From positions 43,185,923-43,249,922 of the forward strand of contig OW386293.2 in NCBI GenBank assembly GCA_936432065.2: a stretch of 64,000 nt of DNA, given 5' to 3'. The notes below the pieces were generated by a model that saw only the letters and a list, made by a program, of their open reading frames with translations, was not told the origin of the DNA and ran no database searches. The position numbers and the translations under genes are program-made. Of this stretch, positions 35,367-45,601 are shown piece after piece. Position 1 is the first letter of the stretch; every line of letters starts with the position of its first letter. The stretch comes from Rutpela maculata (lineage: Eukaryota; Arthropoda; Insecta; Coleoptera; Cerambycidae).

Positions 35367-38051
35367 CTAGTAAGGAGTGGGGGTGTACATATAATTTAAG
35401 GAGGGGTGTTTGGGAGCTGTTAAGAATTTGGGAGTAAGGGGATCAGTGATGGTTGGATTGCTTGACTTGACCAAAGTGTCTGCAATATTTGGTAATAGTC
35501 TTTTATAAATAAAATCACTTAGGGTGGGGATGCCTGTAACTTGGTGCACTAGAGATATAGGGGTATAAGTAGACAGGTTGTTGATTATCCTGAGTGCTTT
35601 ATTTTGGTGTCTCTGAAAGATGGATTGTTTTGTTTTTGGTATGAGAGGATACCATATAGGTGAAGCGTATGTCAATATCGGACGGAGATAGGATTTATAT
35701 ATCGTTGTGCCGATATGTGGGGGGACTGTTTTTAAAATTGGGTAGAGTATTATCATTCGCTTCCAGTATTTATTGGATATATTTTTGACATGTTTATTGA
35801 AATTCATTTTTGAGTCAAGTGTTACTCCCAGATATTCGACCTCTGCCTGCCAGTCTACGTCAACTCCGCCGACACGGAGGAGTGTGTTAGTCTGTTTGCT
35901 AACTTTTTTAGTAAAGCATATGGCCTGTGTTTTGTTGTGGTTGGTATAAAGTCCCCAGTCAGAATAAAAATTTACTGTTTGGTCTGTCTGTTCTTGTAAT
36001 AGTCTGGTCATTATTTCAGGATTTTTGGACGTAGTGAGTATAGCGGTGTCGTCTGCGTATAAACATATGGTCGTTCGGTGGTCGGTAGGGGTTGGGATGT
36101 CGTTGGTATATAGGTTGAAAAGGATGGGACCAAGGGCGGACCCCTGGGGGATGCCAGACAGGATGGGTAGGGGTGTGGAGCACGCCTCGTTGACTACTGC
36201 TCGAAATTGGCGATTGGAAATATAAGACTGTATCAGTTTAATGATACGAGTCGAAAAACCCGCGATAGAGAGCTTGTATAGTAGTCCGGGGTGCCAGACT
36301 TTGTCAAAGGCTTTTTCGAGGTCTAGGGCGACAAACCCTGTGAGTAGACCTCGATTAAAGTTGGTGGTAGCTATTTCACCAACTCGGAATAGTTGCTGCG
36401 TTGTGGAGTGACTGGCATGGAAACCAAATTGGTGCCTATTCAAAATGTCGCCGTCTCCCAGATGTTCCTGGACTCGACTTAATATAAGTGCATCTAATAT
36501 TTTTGCAAGACACGATATTATGCTGATTGGCCTGTAATTTGCCGGATCGTTCAGTTTCTTTCCGGGTTTAGGTATATTGATAATTTTCGCTACCTTCCAC
36601 TGTTGTGGGTAGTAGGTGAGTCTTGTACAGGCATTAAATAAGTTAGTTAAATACATATAACTTTTTGCGGGGAGATATCTTAAAGCAAAAGTAGGTATAT
36701 TATCGAGTCCGGGAGCTTTCCTGGGGTGTAGCGACATTAATGAGGCTCTCACCTCTGAAGGCGAGAAAAACATTGGTTCCGCGTCAGTCTGGAGGGATGT
36801 TTGGTTGAGGGAGGTTATGTAGTTTCCTACAAGGTTTTGGATGGATGCAGGTATTGGGTTTGGGTTAAAAACAGTAGAAAGGTAATTTGAGAAGGAAGCA
36901 GCCTTTTCCTCGTCGGTGACAGCCACACCAGCTTGGGTTTGGAGTGGGGGTATTTGCGTTTTTTTACGCGTGAACAGACGTGGGGCAAAATATGGATCAT
37001 CAGGATGGGATTCAACTAGTTTCTCTAGATTTTTCTCTCTGTGGGCCTTAATACCGGCGTCAATTTGGCGCTTGAGCGCGTTAACTTGAGTTAACAGGTT
37101 GGGATTCCTGGTTAACTGGTACCTTTTCCTAATTTGGTTTTTGGTACGAATTAGGTCCACTAGTTGATTAGGAAGTTTGTACAGGTAAGGACGGGAGGGG
37201 GTGGGTTTTTTACTGGTATTCAGTGCGTCAAGGATGTTGGTAGTGAGCAGTTGCACTGCTTGATCGATGTCTGCGATATTAGCACATGGTTGTATCGGCG
37301 GTAGGTGAACAGAGATATGATTTGCAAAATTTTCCCAGTTGTAGTCTGTCTCACGAGGTTTACTTTTCTGTGGCGGGCAGTGTATTTTGACATAAAATTT
37401 GGTGAGGACCGGATAGTGGTCACTATTTAATGCCTGTATTGTTTCGACCTCGTGAGGGTAATTAAAATTTTTTGTTATACAGATGTCAATAATTGTTTGG
37501 CTGGGATGCGGGTGTGTGGGCAAATCTGGTGCGATTAGCTTTATGTTGGGATATAATCCCATGTATTCATATAATTTCTGACCTGATGTGTTGGAATTTG
37601 TATTATGTATATTCCAGTAGGGATGTTTTGCGTTTAAGTCACCGAATATGGTGTATACTGGATTGATTTCTGAAAGTTTGTCCAAATCGGTGGGGTCAAA
37701 TACTTTTGAAAAACTTTTATAGGCTGATACAACCATGACTTTTTGATTGCTTAAGTGCAAAAGAATACCAGTAGTTTCTAGGGAATTTAGTGGAGGGATG
37801 AGGATTTCAGAGTGTTTAATTTCATTCCTGACTACAATGGCAGTGCCGCCACGACGCTCTAGTCGGTCGCTGCGGTACACCCTGTAGCCAGGAATATTGA
37901 AAGGGATATGGGGTTTAAGGAAAGTCTCTGAGAGACAGCAGATGTCCACTTTAAGTGAGTGTAATATTAATTCAAATTCTGTTTTTTGTCTGCGTATGCC
38001 GTTGGCGTTAAATTGCAGACAAATTAAATTTTTGTTGGCTTTGTTAGCCAT
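35367..38051 (-). CDS. LINE ORF2: endonuclease-reverse transcriptase
   Basis: An intact 894-codon protein that nicks target DNA and reverse-transcribes the element RNA there. The start ATG at 38051 gives MANKANKNLICLQFNANGIR, the usual endonuclease opening. The endonuclease (about residues 8-225) keeps LSETFL, GGTAIVVR, FGDLNAKHPYW and NSDHYPVL. The RT (about 430-720) keeps NYRPISIISCLAKI, HQFGFHASHSTT, FVALDLEKAFDKVWH, IPQGSALGPILF and the catalytic LYADDTAIL. The C-terminal part has TYASPIWYP and HQNKALRII. Length and motif style fit the Jockey clade. The start overlaps the ORF1 stop by 8 nt (ATGGCTAA), suggesting termination-reinitiation. No stop or frameshift seen, so this protein may still be functional. 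Confidence 0.93.
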   Translation of the reverse strand: MANKANKNLICLQFNANGIRRQKTEFELILHSLKVDICCLSETFLKPHIPFNIPGYRVYRSDRLERRGGTAIVVRNEIKHSEILIPPLNSLETTGILLHLSNQKVMVVSAYKSFSKVFDPTDLDKLSEINPVYTIFGDLNAKHPYWNIHNTNSNTSGQKLYEYMGLYPNIKLIAPDLPTHPHPSQTIIDICITKNFNYPHEVETIQALNSDHYPVLTKFYVKIHCPPQKSKPRETDYNWENFANHISVHLPPIQPCANIADIDQAVQLLTTNILDALNTSKKPTPSRPYLYKLPNQLVDLIRTKNQIRKRYQLTRNPNLLTQVNALKRQIDAGIKAHREKNLEKLVESHPDDPYFAPRLFTRKKTQIPPLQTQAGVAVTDEEKAASFSNYLSTVFNPNPIPASIQNLVGNYITSLNQTSLQTDAEPMFFSPSEVRASLMSLHPRKAPGLDNIPTFALRYLPAKSYMYLTNLFNACTRLTYYPQQWKVAKIINIPKPGKKLNDPANYRPISIISCLAKILDALILSRVQEHLGDGDILNRHQFGFHASHSTTQQLFRVGEIATTNFNRGLLTGFVALDLEKAFDKVWHPGLLYKLSIAGFSTRIIKLIQSYISNRQFRAVVNEACSTPLPILSGIPQGSALGPILFNLYTNDIPTPTDHRTTICLYADDTAILTTSKNPEIMTRLLQEQTDQTVNFYSDWGLYTNHNKTQAICFTKKVSKQTNTLLRVGGVDVDWQAEVEYLGVTLDSKMNFNKHVKNISNKYWKRMIILYPILKTVPPHIGTTIYKSYLRPILTYASPIWYPLIPKTKQSIFQRHQNKALRIINNLSTYTPISLVHQVTGIPTLSDFIYKRLLPNIADTLVKSSNPTITDPLTPKFLTAPKHPSLNYMYTPTPY

Positions 38052-39708
38052 CGAAGAGGCTTACTATTTTTTCTAGGAGAATAAATATTCTCTCTAGGGG
38101 GTCCTTGGTAGTTCTAAGGGCCACTATTGTTGCTTTAATGGTTTGCCATATATTTTTAATGTCAAAGTTTCTTATGAAATCTAATATTTCCCTTAGGGGG
38201 TTTTCTTCTGATTGGTTTGGTTGTGTGTTGTCTGTCGTCGTTTTTTGTGATGCAGCCTGCTGGCGGGCTCTGAAATTTTGCCATGCTTTGACGTTTTGGG
38301 TGCTAATTGCATCTGCTGTCTCTTGAGACAGGGGGGGTAAATTTATGTCGGGTTGTTCATTTGGTCTGGGTTGTGGTTGTCTGTTTGGTCTGTCCGTCTG
38401 TTTTTGTGCGGGGGTGGGTAGTTTATCTTGCGTCTTTATGTTTTTTGGGCCATATCTTTGTTTGGCGGTTTTATACTGTGGGCACCCCCGGTAATTTGAC
38501 GGGTGCTCCGCGCCACAGTTAGCGCATTGGCACTTTACCGCGGCGCAGGGTTCGTCTTTGTGTGTTCTACCGCATTTCACGCACCGTGGAATGCGGTTAC
38601 ACACTGCCGAGGAGTGCCCAAAGTTTTGACAGCGATGGCATTGTGGAATATCATTACTTTGATAGTCGCTGATAGTAATCTTGTAATGGCATAAGTCTGT
38701 AAGCTGATAGTATTGATCTGCGGCTTGTTTTGGTATTGTTAATAGAACTATGTTGGAGGCAGTTCTGCGTCCGTTTTTGGGTAACATTACCCGGGCGATA
38801 TTGATAAAGGGCAAGCCCCTCAGGTTTAATTCCTGCCCAATATCGTCGGAAGTGACGTCTATTGGCAGGTATTTAGCTACAAGTTTATGGGGTCTGAGAT
38901 TGTTAGTATTATAGGAGTAAAACTCGATTTCATGATTATGTAAAAGTTTAAGAGTTGACTGATGGTCTCTGGGACTTTTGGTATAACAAATTAATGTGGT
39001 GTTGTTATATTTGTAATCCGGGCGTGAAATGATTTTTGAGTTTATAAGTTGTATTGTTTCTTTGTAATTATCTGTATAGATATGGATAGGTGGTGGGGCA
39101 GATTTTGTTGTTAGGGGAGCAGATTGTGTATTTGTTTTCTGTGTGTTTGTTGGGGGTGGTGAATTAGAGATAGCTTTTGGTAATTCGTAATTTGTTTCCA
39201 TAGGTTCGGGGGGTGTATTGGGTCTGGAAGCTGTGGGTTTTACTAAAGTTATTTTATTTAGGTTTTCAATAATTTTATTAGCCTTTGTTTGATTTGTCTT
39301 TTTTTTTGGTATTGCACCAGTGGATTTAGTCTGACCTGGTTCAGATGTGGGGACGGTTTTAGCATAATCGGAGGAAAACTCGATTAGTTTGTAGGGGGCG
39401 GTAGGGGCGGCCTGTAGGGGTTGGGAAACAATGTTCTCTTTGTGAATTTGAGCGTCTACAGTGATTTGCTGCCCGGGGGCGGCGGGGGTGGCTTTGGGGG
39501 CGGCGCCCAATGTTATGTTTTTTTGACGTTTCTCGTCATTTGGGTCATTTTTATTTTTTTCAGTTTTTTTGTTGGGGGTGGTGGGGGTGTCGGGGGTGGG
39601 TTTTTGTTGTGATTGTATCCGAATGGGGCTAGGGGTAGTTACAGTATCGTAAGCCATCATTCTGGCTTTTTTCTTGCGTCGGGGTTGCCTGTTTTTTTTT
39701 GGACTCAT
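38044..39708 (-). CDS. LINE ORF1: Gag-like nucleic-acid-binding protein
   Basis: RNA-binding protein that would package the LINE RNA. I chose the ATG at 39708 (MSPKKNRQPRRKKKARMM); the open frame reaches back to about 39816, but the longer version starts with a GTG. Order: basic N-terminus, long Pro/Thr/Asn/Gln-rich segment, a central domain (LVAKYLPIDVTSDDIGQEL) and three cysteine knuckles near the C-terminal third (CHRCQNFGHSSAVC, CVKCGRTHKDEPC, CANCGAEHPSNYRGC). It ends in a hydrophobic stretch (IFILLEKIVSLFDG). The 8-nt overlap with ORF2 supports coupled translation. An upstream frame at 39792-40220 may be the lost N-terminus. Confidence 0.85.
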   Translation of the reverse strand: MSPKKNRQPRRKKKARMMAYDTVTTPSPIRIQSQQKPTPDTPTTPNKKTEKNKNDPNDEKRQKNITLGAAPKATPAAPGQQITVDAQIHKENIVSQPLQAAPTAPYKLIEFSSDYAKTVPTSEPGQTKSTGAIPKKKTNQTKANKIIENLNKITLVKPTASRPNTPPEPMETNYELPKAISNSPPPTNTQKTNTQSAPLTTKSAPPPIHIYTDNYKETIQLINSKIISRPDYKYNNTTLICYTKSPRDHQSTLKLLHNHEIEFYSYNTNNLRPHKLVAKYLPIDVTSDDIGQELNLRGLPFINIARVMLPKNGRRTASNIVLLTIPKQAADQYYQLTDLCHYKITISDYQSNDIPQCHRCQNFGHSSAVCNRIPRCVKCGRTHKDEPCAAVKCQCANCGAEHPSNYRGCPQYKTAKQRYGPKNIKTQDKLPTPAQKQTDRPNRQPQPRPNEQPDINLPPLSQETADAISTQNVKAWQNFRARQQAASQKTTTDNTQPNQSEENPLREILDFIRNFDIKNIWQTIKATIVALRTTKDPLERIFILLEKIVSLFDG

Positions 39709-39791
39709 TTGAGGGGTGAGGTGACCGAAATCTGTTAGAGTTGGTGTCTGAAGTGTAAGATGGATAATCGACATCGCTGTCACTATGATTC

Positions 39792-40220
39792 CTATGATAT
39801 GATGGGGGATGAATGCCTAAAAACGGTTGATGTTGTTGTGGTAAGAGATACGGTGGTAGTAGTGCATGTATTGCTAGTAGGGGTTAACTCAGAGGTAGAC
39901 ACAGTTAATGTATATATAGGGGGTGATGACATACTTTGGTCTGTTAATGTTAAATGAGGGGTTGATATGGTACTTTGGGTGTTATTAAAGGTTTTAGTGG
40001 ATGTTAGCGAATGGTTTAAATCATCATTGTTAGTGTTATTTAGATTTAAGTTAATTAAATTATCAGCCCAGTTATCATTATCTGTATTTACCTCTGTTTT
40101 TGTTTGCTGTGTATCGTGGTTTTTCTGTGTATTTGCGTTTGTTTTAGGTGTAATGATATGTGTGGTTTGCTCAGTGATTTTATTTTCCGTTTCCGGGGGT
40201 TTCTTCTTTTTCTTTGCCAT
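39792..40220 (-). pseudogene. Probable N-terminal part of LINE ORF1
   Basis: The frame from ATG at 40220 begins MAKKKKKPPETENK and is Thr/Asn/Ser-rich, stopping at 39792. The main ORF1 frame opens just there, one frame away. The third frame across 39700-39815 also reads as plausible acidic protein (NHSDSDVDYPSY) and meets the main frame at a run of nine A on the minus strand (about 39691-39700). I infer a single longer ORF1 damaged by one or two frameshifts. A separate small upstream ORF is the alternative. Confidence 0.5.
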
Positions 40221-40550
40221 TGTGGTAAGGGTTATTGCTTTTCTGCACTCTTTTGTGCTATTTAGGTGGTACACTATTTCACGGTTTCCAAAGCGAGGAC
40301 AAACTACAACTAGAAATGCTTAATTCACACGTGTTGTTTATACTCGCAGCGCTGGTTACTATATATGATATGATGTTATTAATGTTCTATAAATTCATAA
40401 GTATAAGATAATGCATGACTGATTATCGTCAGTGGTTTGTACGTGGCGTCATCTAGGAATAATTTCTGTAACAAACTACGTGGTAAGCAAACAAATTTTA
40501 TGCATTAAAAGAATTTCTTCTTGCGATTTCTATAGGTTTTCTTTTAGCGA

Positions 40551-40769
40551 TAATAATAATATTTCCATTTTAATACCTTATTTGATCTCTGTAATACACA
40601 GAAAATTGAGCTGTATGGTAATTCCTTTTTAGAACGTCTAGAAGATGTCTACAAGTATTCTATTAAGGATAATAATACTATTTCCCTTTTAATACTTTAT
40701 TTGATTTATATAATACTTAGAAAATTGAGCTGTATGGTAATTCCCTTTTAGAACTTCTAGTAGATGTCT
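40551..40769 (+). repeat. Two tandem copies, about 119-bp period
   Basis: Copies at 40551-40650 and 40670-40769 share TTTTAATACYTTATTTGAT, AAAATTGAGCTGTATGGTAA and TTCTAGTAGATGTCT-like ends. They form the subterminal region of the 34379-40961 element. Related copies (113-bp period, from about 34573) lie inverted near its left end. Confidence 0.7.
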
Positions 40770-40963
40770 GTGGGTTAACAAAAGTTGAAGTTCCTATATA
40801 ATGCCCAGTTTACATTTCCCCAGTGCATAAGAGTTGAGCACATATAAAGATTTCTCATTTTGATTTCGGAAGGACTTCTAGAGTACATAAATACAAGATA
40901 TCCTCGTGAGCAGTAAATAGAACTTCTTAAAGATATCTTAAATAATTCTGTGCTACTTGGGTT

Positions 40964-42678
40964 GGTACATAAATAACTGTAACGTTCCGCCTGACGACCT
41001 TTGCTGTGCTGCAAAAGTATAAATATTGATATAGATATTTGTTGAAAAAATTGTGTATGATATTTGTAATTTCTTTTTCTGCTCTACAAATTGATAATAC
41101 CCATTTTCAACGTAAGGCTTACCAAAGACACCATAAAGGAGAAAAACATTATTCAGCCCATTTATTTTTACCTTTCTCGCGCTATAAGTCGTAAAATATT
41201 AAGCCTACGAAAAAAGTAACAGCATGAAAATAATAAAGAATTTCAAGATCTACTAAAACTCTGTTTTCATAACTTTGAGTGGAAGCGAGATATTTCAGGA
41301 AAACGAAACTCACCCATTTTTTTGATGGCCGGGACAAAAAAGTAAAAATTAGCATTAGCACCTCTACAAACCCCCAAATCGGTATGGAAATAAATTCACT
41401 TTAATTGTAAAAACTCCTAGACTGGAATAGCACACATGTATAATGTATACACCAATAATTCATGGAATGAATGAGATAAATTAACACAAATTTACCTTTT
41501 AAATGAATTCGCCTAATCCTGTCCTCGTTAGCGATATTTTAATTAAATAAATTCGAGTTTAACAGTATTTACTACGTAGATGCTGATGAACTTATTTCGA
41601 GACAAATTAAATTGAAAGCCCCAATTCGATTTGTATCGAAATTGCATTTTTTATTAGATCTGAGTAAGTCAATTTCTGGGGAGGATTCAATTTACTTTTT
41701 ACTTGCAGCAATATTTCTAGTGCGGATTTGAGGGTAATATAAGCTAGACTTACTTATAGGCTGATCCAACTCCATGAATAACTTATTGAACATGCAAGCG
41801 ACAGTGCCACTTTGACCAATAGTGCATTCATTGAAAAGCAAATATTTCTGTTTAAAAATGGAAGGAAAATTGATATAAAAATTTATATTCTTCGCAAGTT
41901 TATCAAAGTCTTTAATGAACTAAAAATGTTCATAAATTAAAAAGTACATCCATTTGAACCATTTATTCATTAAAATTCTGCTGATGAACAGTTTTATTGC
42001 ATCGACGTACAACTGTACATTAGTTGATAAATGAGTTTATTAATATATAAATGGTACGATGTATCAACAAAAATGTGTTAATTAAAAACAGTGATGAAGC
42101 CGTTGATTTGATATACATTCGTTATTGGTTCAGTTGTGCTAGTACATTATATCAATGAACTTGTTTGTTAATATAATAACTATCAGATATTGATCCAATG
42201 ATAACTGTATATATATATATACACTATAGATACATACATACATATATTGTTTCAATGATTTTATTCATTAATATAAAACACGATGGTAATTGATTCAATG
42301 ATACTTATATAGTATATACAGGGTGCCTCAGCAAATACTTTATTGGATAAGAACGATTTTAGCTTATCGAAGCATTATTGCCAATTCGTTAAGTCTATCT
42401 TCATTCTTAAAAAACATGTTAAAATCCATGTTAATCTGGAAGAATGAATAATATTAAAGTGAACAAACTAAACAAGTAAATTACATGTACTTTATAACAT
42501 GACCATTTTTTTCGTGATAATAATAATAATAAATGTGCCTTTATCTTCATTATGTACAATATAACAAGCAATAAAAAATTTGATGTCTACGTTCATATAT
42601 ATGTTCTTCCACGTAACCATCAACAATCATAAGTTACATAAGTTACAAAAATACATATGATGAGTCATGCGTAATAAA
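40964..42678. other. AT-rich spacer with faint repeats
   Basis: No supported gene. Diverged repeats (TCAATGANNTTRTTNATTAATAT near 42022, 42151 and 42250) and an (AT)n/(CATA)n patch at 42208-42245 are visible. TACAGGGTGCCTCAGC at 42318 resembles a mariner-type terminus, but no partner end was found. Confidence 0.4.
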
Positions 42679-42681
42679 TAA

Positions 42682-43536
42682 CACAGGCCCACAAAAAAAA
42701 TCGGGAGCGAGAATTAAGACCCACTTATCCTTATATTTTTCGGGGCGCTGAATACAAATCTGAAGTCAGAATATCATGTTTGTGGACGAACTTTCGAGCT
42801 AGAGGTAACAATTGGACGAAAATCGCGAAAACTCGGGATTTGTGATATTTCCAGGTTCGAAATGAATAGAAGAAATTTGGGAGACGTGGAAATATCATTT
42901 TTGGGAGAAAATACAGTATTTTCCAATGTATTCCAATAGTTGATAAAAGCTCATGTACGGTGAGTTCACTTTGGACTGCACTGACAAAATTTCCGAGGGC
43001 ATTGTTCCCAACGGGGGTTTATAAACATATTCATGTAGATTGATTTCACATTGTACTTGTGTTCGCGATGCTGATCAGAACTGCACACAACGAAGGAAGC
43101 GATAGTAGTGATGGAAATAGCTCTGGAGGTGGAAAAAGCAAAGAAGCATAAAAGTTTACACAAGCAGATTGTGAGCGAAAAATGTCTTGGAAAAAGAAAC
43201 TAAAGTTTCCTTTTATCGAGATAGAAATAAAGCATTCAGACAATATTTCTCCCAAGATTCAGATTTAGTATATTGCACTAATATATTAACGGGTTGCTGA
43301 ATGAGTTAAAACCAAATATATACAAAGCAGACGAGTGGCGATTGTCCATTGATTCATCAAAGAGAAACCTCAAAGGAGTATTATTGCATAATACAAATCG
43401 TCAAATTTTGACCTCTAGCTCGAAAATTCGTCCACGACCATGCTATTCTGATTTCGGAATCATGTTCAGCGCCCCGAAAAACGTAAATAAAAGTAGGTCG
43501 TAATTCTCGCTCACGATTTTTTTTTGTGGGCCTGTG
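42682..43536. mobile_element. MITE with TAA duplication
   Basis: Terminal inverted repeats longer than 120 bp: CACAGGCCCACAAAAAAAAT at 42682, matched inversely at 43536, with shared inner blocks such as TTTTTCGGGGCGCTGAA and TTTCGAGCTAGAGGT. TAA at 42679-42681 pairs with TAA at 48487-48489 once the copia element is removed. A 3-bp TAA duplication fits PIF/Harbinger preference. It is 855 bp and non-coding. Its last five bases, CTGTG, became the copia target site. Confidence 0.8.
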
Positions 43537-43674
43537 TGTTGAAGAATGTAATTTGTTATAATCATGTATGTTTTGTCTTAAAAACAAAAACAATATTATT
43601 ATTACTTGTCATAATTACTTCAATAAATATACATTTTGAAACCTAGAGTACTTCCTTTTAAATACAGTTTAACT
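43537..43674 (+). repeat. copia 5' LTR
   Basis: Begins TGTTGAAGAATGTAATTTG and ends ..TACAGTTTAACT. It contains CAATAAATATACATTTTG, a possible polyadenylation signal, and matches 48344-48481 at nearly all positions. At 138 bp it is short even for copia elements. Confidence 0.92.
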
Positions 43675-43690
43675 GGTTATGGGCCCAGTT
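43675..43690 (+). other. copia primer binding site
   Basis: GGTTATGGGCCCAG directly after the 5' LTR is the same motif as in Drosophila copia, which primes from an internal stretch of initiator methionine tRNA rather than its 3' end. Confidence 0.8.
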
Positions 43691-43733
43691 CGCATTGTAA
43701 CTATTTAAAAGGAATATATAAAATAGTTTTAAA

Positions 43734-44530
43734 ATGTACGGTGAACTTTTGAAGGTAGAAAAGTTAGGAGCCAATAATTGGGCACAATGGAAGTTTATTA
43801 TTAGAGTTCATTTGAAAGCAAGTGATTTATATGGTGTAGTTGCTGGAGATATTCAGAAACCTGTATTCGATCCTGCATTAGACGGGGAAGGTGTCGCAGG
43901 ACGAAACGCCTTTAAGGAACGTTTTCTCAAATGGGAAAAAGCTGATAATAAAGCACAGAAAGTTATAGTTTCAACTATAGGACAACAGTCTTTATTACAT
44001 ATAGTGGTTTGTGAAAGTGCTGCTGATATGTGGAATAAGTTACATATTATTTATAAACAAATATCTGAATCTAGTCTTCATTTGATACAGCAGAAATTTT
44101 ATAAATATGTAATGGATTCTAAAGATAATATTGCAACACGTGTTTCAAAATTAGAAGAGCTTGGACAACAGTTAAAACAATCCAGTATCAGAATCTATGA
44201 TGATAACTAAAATATTGATGAGATTACCTTCGTCATACAATCATTTTTATAGTGCATGGGAGTGCACTCAAGAAGAAAAAAGGACACTAAACAATTTGAT
44301 ATCACGGTTATTCATAGAAGAAGCAAGGCTTGGTATTCAGTTTTCGGATGATACAACGGAAGCATTGGTTGCAAACAAAGGAAAGAAATTTCAAAATCGG
44401 AATAAAAATATAAAAAAACGAAAACCAGGGAAATGTTTTTACTGTCAAAAGGAAGGACACTGGAAAAATGAATGTAAGTTCAGAAAACAGAAAATCGAAG
44501 GAAATTTAGTGGTAGCTACTAATAGTAAAT
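43734..44530 (+). pseudogene. copia Gag
   Basis: Capsid/nucleocapsid precursor. The ATG at 43734 gives MYGELLKVEKLGANNWAQWK, the usual copia Gag start with a tryptophan-bearing NW.QWK motif, and runs 158 codons to 44210. The protein continues in a second frame from about 44197 (TKILMRLPSSYNHFYSAW), so a small frameshift breaks it. The second frame holds the zinc knuckle CFYCQKEGHWKNEC (CX2CX4HX4C) near 44436-44477. The protease follows in the same frame, as in a fused Gag-Pol. Confidence 0.87.
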
Positions 44531-45601
44531 TCGAGGCGTTTGTTGGGCGAACCGAACTAGTGGAAGAAGCTGACGAAAATGTGTGGTATTTAGATTCAGG
44601 AGCTAGTGACCACATGACAAATCGTAGTGACTGGTTTATAAATTATTCTGAATTGACAAGTCCCAAGTATATTAGAATTGGAAATGGAACAAAACTTCCA
44701 GCTTGTGCAAAAGGTGATATGAAGGTTCTAGCCTTGATTAATAATAAATGGGAAGAAAAATACCTACAAGATGTTTTGTATGTTCCAGAGATCGAATTAA
44801 ATTTATTTTGGACTGGTACGGCACTAGATAAAGGGTACAACTTGTTTGCAGACAACAAAATATGCAAACTTCTTAAAAATGAACGAGTGGTTGCAGAAGA
44901 AGTCCGACGAAACAGATTGTACCAATTACTATTTAAGGTTGAAAAAGTAAAATGCCAAGCAAGGATTGCTATGGAGAATTTTATTCAACTTTGGCATGAA
45001 AGAGTAGTACATCAAAATTTTAATCAAGTTCGAAAAATATTGCACAACCTCAACATTAAATTTTCCGCTGATGATAATGGAGTTATGATTTGCAGTGCTT
45101 GTATGTCTGGTAAACAACATCGTCAACCATTTTCGTCTAGTTTAACAAAAACTGAACAGTGTGGCGAAATTATTCATGCGGATTTATGTGAACCTATGCA
45201 GACAGCTTCAATTGGAGGATCTCTCTACTTCTTGATACTCAAAGATGATTTTTCTCATTTTAAAACCGTATATTTTCTGAAGAAAAAGTCTGAAGTAGCG
45301 ACCAGACTGCAGGAATACTTGAGAATTGCCAAAAATGACACTGGCCTCAATGTCAAAATATTTCGTTCAGATAATGGTTCAGAGCTTACGAATTTTGCAG
45401 TTCAGAAAATTTTAAAAGAATTTGGAATCCATCATCAGAAGTCAGTACCATATACTCCTGAACCGAATGGGGCTGCTGAGAGGGAAATAAGAACAATAGT
45501 TGAAGATGCAAGAAGATTAATTCATGCTAAAAAGCTTCCGTTAAAACTTTGGGCAGAAGCTGTTAATACAGTGGTTTATGTTTTAAATCGAAGTGGTACT
45601 A
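44531..45601 (+). pseudogene. copia protease and integrase
   Basis: The frame holds WYLDSGASDHM (about 44584-44616), the aspartic protease active site of copia elements, then the integrase. The integrase keeps its HHCC zinc finger (LWHERVVHQN and CSACMSGKQH), the DDE residues (HADLCEPM, FRSDNGSEL, EPNGAAERE) and the LPLKLWAEAV segment. At 45601, after ..LNRSGT, the coding sequence is interrupted by a 461-bp MITE and a stop follows within a few codons. With the MITE excluded, the frame runs on into the next segment, so the insertion is a direct inactivating event. Confidence 0.88.

Larger units (their letters stand above)
34949..40372 (-). mobile_element. Jockey-type LINE, near full length
   Basis: 5.4-kb non-LTR retrotransposon read on the minus strand: 5' leader (40372-40221), ORF1 with zinc knuckles, ORF2 with endonuclease and RT, 3' UTR. 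A 15-bp duplication, ATGTTATTAATGTTC, flanks it (34934-34948 and 40373-40387), and the sequence at 9120-9285 shows the uninterrupted target family. The inferred 3' end at 34949 has no poly(A), which is unusual for Jockey. A T-run at 35299-35321 is internal under this reading. Alternative: the true 3' end is that T-run. Confidence 0.8.
34379..40961. mobile_element. TIR element hosting the Jockey LINE
   Basis: The left end CCCAAGTAGCACAATTAATT (34379) is matched by the right end AATTCTGTGCTACTTGGG (40961). TT flanks both sides (34377-34378, 40962-40963), so a 2-bp duplication is likely. Subterminal tandem repeats lie at both ends: about 34573 and 34686 on the left, 40551-40650 and 40670-40769 on the right, in inverted relation. 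Without the LINE at 34949-40372 the element is about 1.16 kb and non-coding. Superfamily undetermined. Confidence 0.65.

Noticed and set aside
38105..38694. Plus-strand frames opposite LINE ORF1
   Set aside because: Antisense shadows of a clearly better minus-strand gene.
42318..42345. Mariner-like terminus TACAGGGTGCC
   Set aside because: No inverted partner found within several kilobases, so no element can be bounded.
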